From assembly GCA_025928735.1 (NCBI GenBank), contig JAICIW010000066.1, forward strand, positions 1 through 8,777: 8,777 nucleotides of DNA, in the 5' to 3' direction. Within the stretch, counting starts at the first letter, position 1. Every line of letters starts with the position of its first letter. The notes under the pieces were generated by a model that had not been told where the DNA came from, made no database searches, and was given only the letters and a program-made list of their open reading frames with translations. This stretch comes from Rhodanobacteraceae bacterium. Lineage in GTDB: Bacteria; Pseudomonadota; Gammaproteobacteria; Xanthomonadales; Rhodanobacteraceae. Positions 5,795 through 8,777 of this stretch are shown here, one piece after another. A program made the translations under genes and the position numbers.

Positions 5795-6564
5795 GCCGAC
5801 AGCGTGACTTCGGAGGGAAGATGCCATTCTGCCGGATACCGCGGACCGGTGAACGTCAGGCCCTGCGGCGTCGCGGTGACGCCCGCGACCCCGCGGTTGC
5901 GTGCCGCCAGCAGGTCCGCCATCCATTCGATCGGACGCTCGCCGCGGCCGACTTCCAGCAGCGATCCTGCGATGTTGCGGACCATGTGGTGCAGGAAAGC
6001 GTTGGCTTCGATCTCGACGATCACTTGATCCGCATCCCGATGAACGCTGATGTGCGTGACGTTGCGCCGGGCATGGCGGGCTTGGCACGACACCGCCCGG
6101 AACGATGAAAAGTCCTGCTCGCCGACCAGCACCTGTGCCGCGGCGTGCATGGCGTCGACATCCAGCGGCATGCGCTCCCAGGACAGAAATCGCGCATCCA
6201 GCGCGGGCCGGATCGGCCGGTTGAGGATCGCGTAACGGTAGCGGCGCGCGCGCGCGGAAAACCGCGCGTGGAAATCGTCCGGCATGGCCTTGGCCCAAAG
6301 TACCGCGACGGCGCGCGGCAGACGGGTGGTGGCGCCCAGCACCCACGCGCGCGGCTCACGTTGGACCTGGGTATCGAAATGCACCACCTGGCAACGCGCA
6401 TGCACGCCGGCATCGGTGCGACCCGCGCAAGTCACTTCGACGGGATGATCGGCGACGAACGACAGCGCCGACTCCACTTCGGCCTGCACGCTCGGTCCGT
6501 GGCTCAGCCGCTGCCAACCGAAGAAATCGGTGCCGTCGTATTCGATGCCCAGCGCGACCCGCAT
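5791..6564 (-). CDS. truA: tRNA pseudouridine(38-40) synthase
   Basis: TruA converts uridines 38, 39 and 40 of the tRNA anticodon stem-loop to pseudouridine. It has 257 residues, close to the usual 260-270. The nucleophilic aspartate is Asp51 in AGRTDAGVHA (47-56). The N-terminal strand MRVALGIEYDGTDFFGWQ is diagnostic, as are RRYRYAIL near 107-114, FSSFRA near 152-157, and the C-terminal half with FLHHMVRNIAGSLLEVGRG near 188-206. The start at 6564 keeps the canonical N-terminus. GAGG lies only two bases before the ATG, an unusually short gap, so efficient initiation may depend on ribosomes finishing fimV nine bases upstream. It is the second gene of the fimV-truA-trpF train, an order also known from Pseudomonas. 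TruA affects translation of some regulatory genes in other bacteria; nothing here shows a special role. Confidence 0.97.
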   Translation of the reverse strand: MRVALGIEYDGTDFFGWQRLSHGPSVQAEVESALSFVADHPVEVTCAGRTDAGVHARCQVVHFDTQVQREPRAWVLGATTRLPRAVAVLWAKAMPDDFHARFSARARRYRYAILNRPIRPALDARFLSWERMPLDVDAMHAAAQVLVGEQDFSSFRAVSCQARHARRNVTHISVHRDADQVIVEIEANAFLHHMVRNIAGSLLEVGRGERPIEWMADLLAARNRGVAGVTATPQGLTFTGPRYPAEWHLPSEVTLSA

Positions 6565-6573
6565 TGCCTCATG

Positions 6574-8721
6574 TCAGCCCGTGACGTCGGCCAGCAGACG
6601 CTTGGCTTCGTCCTTCTGTGTCTGCGAACCTTCCTCGATCACTTCTTCGAGCATGGCGCGCGCGCCGACCGGATCGCCCATGTCGAGATAGGCCCGCGCG
6701 AGGTCGAGCTTGGTGTCGACCGGATCATCGGCGAATTCCTGTTCCGGCTCGGCCTCCCTCACCGCCGGAGCACCGCTGGGCTGGGCCCTCCAAGCCTCCA
6801 TCACGGATTCGACATCGGGTTCCATGCGCACCGCTGCGGCGGGTATCGCGGCGTGGTTCCCCGGGGATTCGGGCGCGGGTTCGACGGTCGCCCGCATTAC
6901 CGTCGCATCTTCATCCGCCGGCTGGTGCAGCGCGGCCATGCCGTAGGGATCGTCGTGCACGGCCGCGGGCAACTCGAACAGCGGCAGGTGCGGCGCCAGT
7001 TCTTCGCCCATCGTCACGACTTCCTGCCATTCGTGACCGTTCGGGTCAGTGACATGTTCGCGCATCGCGGTGGCCGCGGCCACGAAACGTGCCTCGTCCT
7101 CCTGTCCGTAATAGAACCGGCACAGCGCGAGGTGCGCGGCAAGGTCTTCCGGGTGCTCCGCCACCTGCGCCTGCAAGACGGACTCATCCTCCGGCTCGAC
7201 GATTTGCGGGGCCACGTCGGCGGGATCGGGCAAGGGTCCGCGCGCGGCAAGCGGCGCTTCGCCGCCCCGCCGCTTGCGCAGCAGTCCAATCAGGACCAGT
7301 GCCAGTACGACCAACCCCGCGATCATCCACGTCAACGGACGTTGGTACCAAGGCGCGACCACCGAGGTTTTCGCGCCCGGCTTTGCCGCCGCCGGCGCGC
7401 TTGCCGGCACTGCCGACGTTGCAACCGGCTGCCCGGCACTGGTCGCTGGCACCGCCGAAGACGGCCCCGTGCCCGCTTGCACGTCGGCGAGCTTGCGCTG
7501 CAGTTCGGCGACCGTCGCATCCTTCATGCTCAACAGCTTGTCGGATTTTTCGGAAATATCCTTCAAGCTGCGCACGCGTGATTCGAGATCGGCATTGGAC
7601 TGGTTGAGGCTGACCAGCGCACCACGATCGTTCTGCAGCTTTTGCTGCAGACCGGTGACGGTTTCGCTGCCGGTGCCGCCGGCCACACCGGGCCGATTGC
7701 GGGTACCGCTGCCTTCGCCGGTGGCGGGCACCAGTGACAGGTGATCGGAAGCGGGCACCGATTTGCCGGGCTTCGGCGCCGCATTCGCGGCAGCCTCCGC
7801 CGCCGTGCCCTGCACTTCGGTTGCCGGATGCGGCCGCGCCGCGCGCCAGCTTTCGTATTGGCGATGCACTTCGGCGTTGGCCTCGGCCACGCTGGTCTGG
7901 TCGATCACGTCACGGGTCGGAATGCGCAGGATCGCCCCGGCCTTCAGATCGTTGATGTTGTCCTTGAAGAATGCATCGGGATTCGCGGCCTTGATCGCCA
8001 CCATCAATTGATTGATGGTGGCGCCCGAATTTCGGGTGGCATCCTTCGCGATGCCGTACAGCGTGTCGCCACGATGCACGTCGATGCTCGCGGGTGGATT
8101 GCCCGGCTGCGCGGCGGAAGGTGCCGGCGCTGGTGCCGGTTGCGGCGCCGGGGGTGGCGCGGGCGGCGGAGCCGCGGGTTTTTCGGCAGCCGGTGGTTGC
8201 GATTGGGGTTGCGGTGCAGGTTGTGCGAACGCCGACGACGGCGGCAACTGCGCCGGCTGTGCGGGTGGGGTCGCGGCGACCGGGGCGCTCGCCACCGGCG
8301 CAGCCTGCACGCCCGGTGCCGGGGCCGCGATCACCGGGTTCAACAGCACCACGAACTCGCGCACCTGCTTGCCCTCGCGCGTGTTCACCTGCAGCAGGAA
8401 ATCGAGATACGGATCGGTGATCGGCTGGGTACTGGTGACGAGAATCAGCTTCTGGCCGTTGTTGTCGGTGACGACGTGGAACCGCAGCGTCTGGTCGGTT
8501 GGGGTCACCTGCAGCCCGGCGCGCGCGAAATCGTCTGCCGGCGCCAGCCCGACGCTCAGGCCTTCGAGTTCGGTGAGGTTCTTCGGATGCAGCGGGATCG
8601 CGGCGACCAGGGGCTGGTTCAGCGCCGACTTGACCCGGATCTGGCCCAACTGCAGCGCCCATGCCGGCGCGGCGGCCGTGGCCAGCAACGCGGCACATGC
8701 AAGGCGGAGTTTCAAGTTCAT
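6574..8721 (-). CDS. fimV: FimV, polar LysM inner-membrane hub protein for type IV pili/motility
   Basis: FimV is a single-pass inner-membrane protein that binds peptidoglycan and organises type IV pilus and polar signalling components. The protein has 715 residues in the classic order. A signal peptide covers about 1-22 (cleavage near AWA-LQ). A FimV N-terminal domain spans 23-131 (LGQIRVKSALNQPLVA at 25-40). A Pro/Ala/Gln-rich linker covers 132-211. A LysM domain spans 213-268 (HRGDTLYGIA, then LKAGAILRIP). A coiled coil lies near 355-415, the membrane helix at about 463-481 is followed by RKRR, a cytoplasmic TPR-like region covers 511-575, and the conserved FimV C-terminal domain is 665-715 (DTKLDLARAYLDMGDPVGAR). 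It is shorter than P. aeruginosa FimV mainly in the acidic cytoplasmic part. The start at 8721 gives a proper signal peptide, with only GGGGG nine bases upstream as a ribosome site. It leads the train into truA. Confidence 0.95.
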   Translation of the reverse strand: MNLKLRLACAALLATAAAPAWALQLGQIRVKSALNQPLVAAIPLHPKNLTELEGLSVGLAPADDFARAGLQVTPTDQTLRFHVVTDNNGQKLILVTSTQPITDPYLDFLLQVNTREGKQVREFVVLLNPVIAAPAPGVQAAPVASAPVAATPPAQPAQLPPSSAFAQPAPQPQSQPPAAEKPAAPPPAPPPAPQPAPAPAPSAAQPGNPPASIDVHRGDTLYGIAKDATRNSGATINQLMVAIKAANPDAFFKDNINDLKAGAILRIPTRDVIDQTSVAEANAEVHRQYESWRAARPHPATEVQGTAAEAAANAAPKPGKSVPASDHLSLVPATGEGSGTRNRPGVAGGTGSETVTGLQQKLQNDRGALVSLNQSNADLESRVRSLKDISEKSDKLLSMKDATVAELQRKLADVQAGTGPSSAVPATSAGQPVATSAVPASAPAAAKPGAKTSVVAPWYQRPLTWMIAGLVVLALVLIGLLRKRRGGEAPLAARGPLPDPADVAPQIVEPEDESVLQAQVAEHPEDLAAHLALCRFYYGQEDEARFVAAATAMREHVTDPNGHEWQEVVTMGEELAPHLPLFELPAAVHDDPYGMAALHQPADEDATVMRATVEPAPESPGNHAAIPAAAVRMEPDVESVMEAWRAQPSGAPAVREAEPEQEFADDPVDTKLDLARAYLDMGDPVGARAMLEEVIEEGSQTQKDEAKRLLADVTG
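7996..8023. repeat. 13-base inverted repeat inside the LysM-coding part of fimV
   Basis: Thirteen-base arms, starting at 7996 and ending at 8023, are perfect reverse complements separated only by TG. The left arm reads CGCCACCATCAAT and the right arm ATTGATGGTGGCG. It encodes FimV residues 233-242 (GATINQLMVA) within LysM. In mRNA the innermost pairs would open to form a loop, leaving a stem of about 11-12 pairs. No reading frame is broken, so this is part of the gene and not an insertion. Confidence 0.6.
8089..8328 (-). repeat. Low-complexity Pro/Ala/Gln-rich linker coding segment of fimV
   Basis: This segment encodes FimV residues 132-211, composed almost wholly of Ala, Pro, Gln and Ser, with runs such as PPPAPPPAPQPAPAPAP. 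It joins the N-terminal domain to LysM in the periplasm and probably acts as an extended spacer reaching the cell wall. The DNA is correspondingly repetitive (GCC/CCG-type codons), which invites length variation between strains by replication slippage. Confidence 0.7.
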
Positions 8722-8777
8722 GAAGCGAGACCCCCAGCGACGTGGAACGCGCCGGGGCTGCCCATCAAAAGGATGCC
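8722..8777 (-). other. Sequence upstream of fimV
   Basis: These 56 bases precede fimV and reach the window edge. I see no convincing promoter hexamers, operator or coding sequence in them. In related genomes asd lies upstream of fimV, but nothing of it is visible here. Confidence 0.3.

Noticed and set aside
3999..5807. Open frame of 602 codons on the plus strand opposite the oxygenase gene and trpF
   Set aside because: It overlaps the end of trpI and lies antisense to two recognisable genes. Its composition is low-complexity with no domain, so it is a shadow frame.
6145..7581. Open frame of 478 codons on the plus strand opposite truA and fimV
   Set aside because: It is antisense to two well-identified genes and His/Arg rich without motifs. 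High GC content suppresses stops in this frame.
7991..8007. TTGAT...ATCAA inside fimV as a second FNR site
   Set aside because: The half-sites are seven bases apart instead of four and lie deep in a coding region, as part of the longer inverted repeat.

Overview
The window is GC-rich chromosomal DNA from a proteobacterium, most likely a gammaproteobacterium of the Xanthomonadales type. This placement rests on the gene order fimV-truA-trpF, the TrpI-type regulator divergent from trpBA, and the style of the FimV protein; no rRNA or other phylogenetic marker is present, so it is inference. It holds eight complete protein genes and one partial gene. There are no tRNA or rRNA genes, CRISPR arrays, transposases or phage genes, and no gene-free stretch longer than about 140 bases.

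Layout from right to left. On the minus strand, fimV (polar LysM hub protein), truA (tRNA pseudouridine synthase), trpF (phosphoribosylanthranilate isomerase) and a cupin/JmjC-type 2-oxoglutarate oxygenase form one tight train: a 9-base gap, then two 4-base ATGA overlaps. The train meets a convergent plus-strand LysR gene (trpI-like) at a small palindrome that contains both stop codons. trpI is divergent from trpB-trpA, which also overlap by ATGA. The 118-base divergent spacer carries a candidate LysR box next to the trpI start. After trpA, a 137-base spacer carries a perfect FNR/ANR-type box (TTGAT-N4-ATCAA), followed by genes for a CuA-containing cytochrome c oxidase subunit II and the first 136 codons of subunit I, which runs off the left edge.

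How it works together: TrpF, TrpB and TrpA carry out the isomerase step and the final synthase step of tryptophan synthesis. TrpI, by analogy with Pseudomonas, would activate trpBA in response to indoleglycerol phosphate. The oxidase operon appears to be a separate, oxygen-regulated respiratory unit that lies where accD commonly follows trpA or trpF in related genomes. The least explained items are the FIH-like oxygenase translationally coupled to trpF, the FNR box, the shared stop-codon palindrome, and a strong inverted repeat inside the LysM-coding part of fimV. I see no convincing wholly new multi-gene system here.
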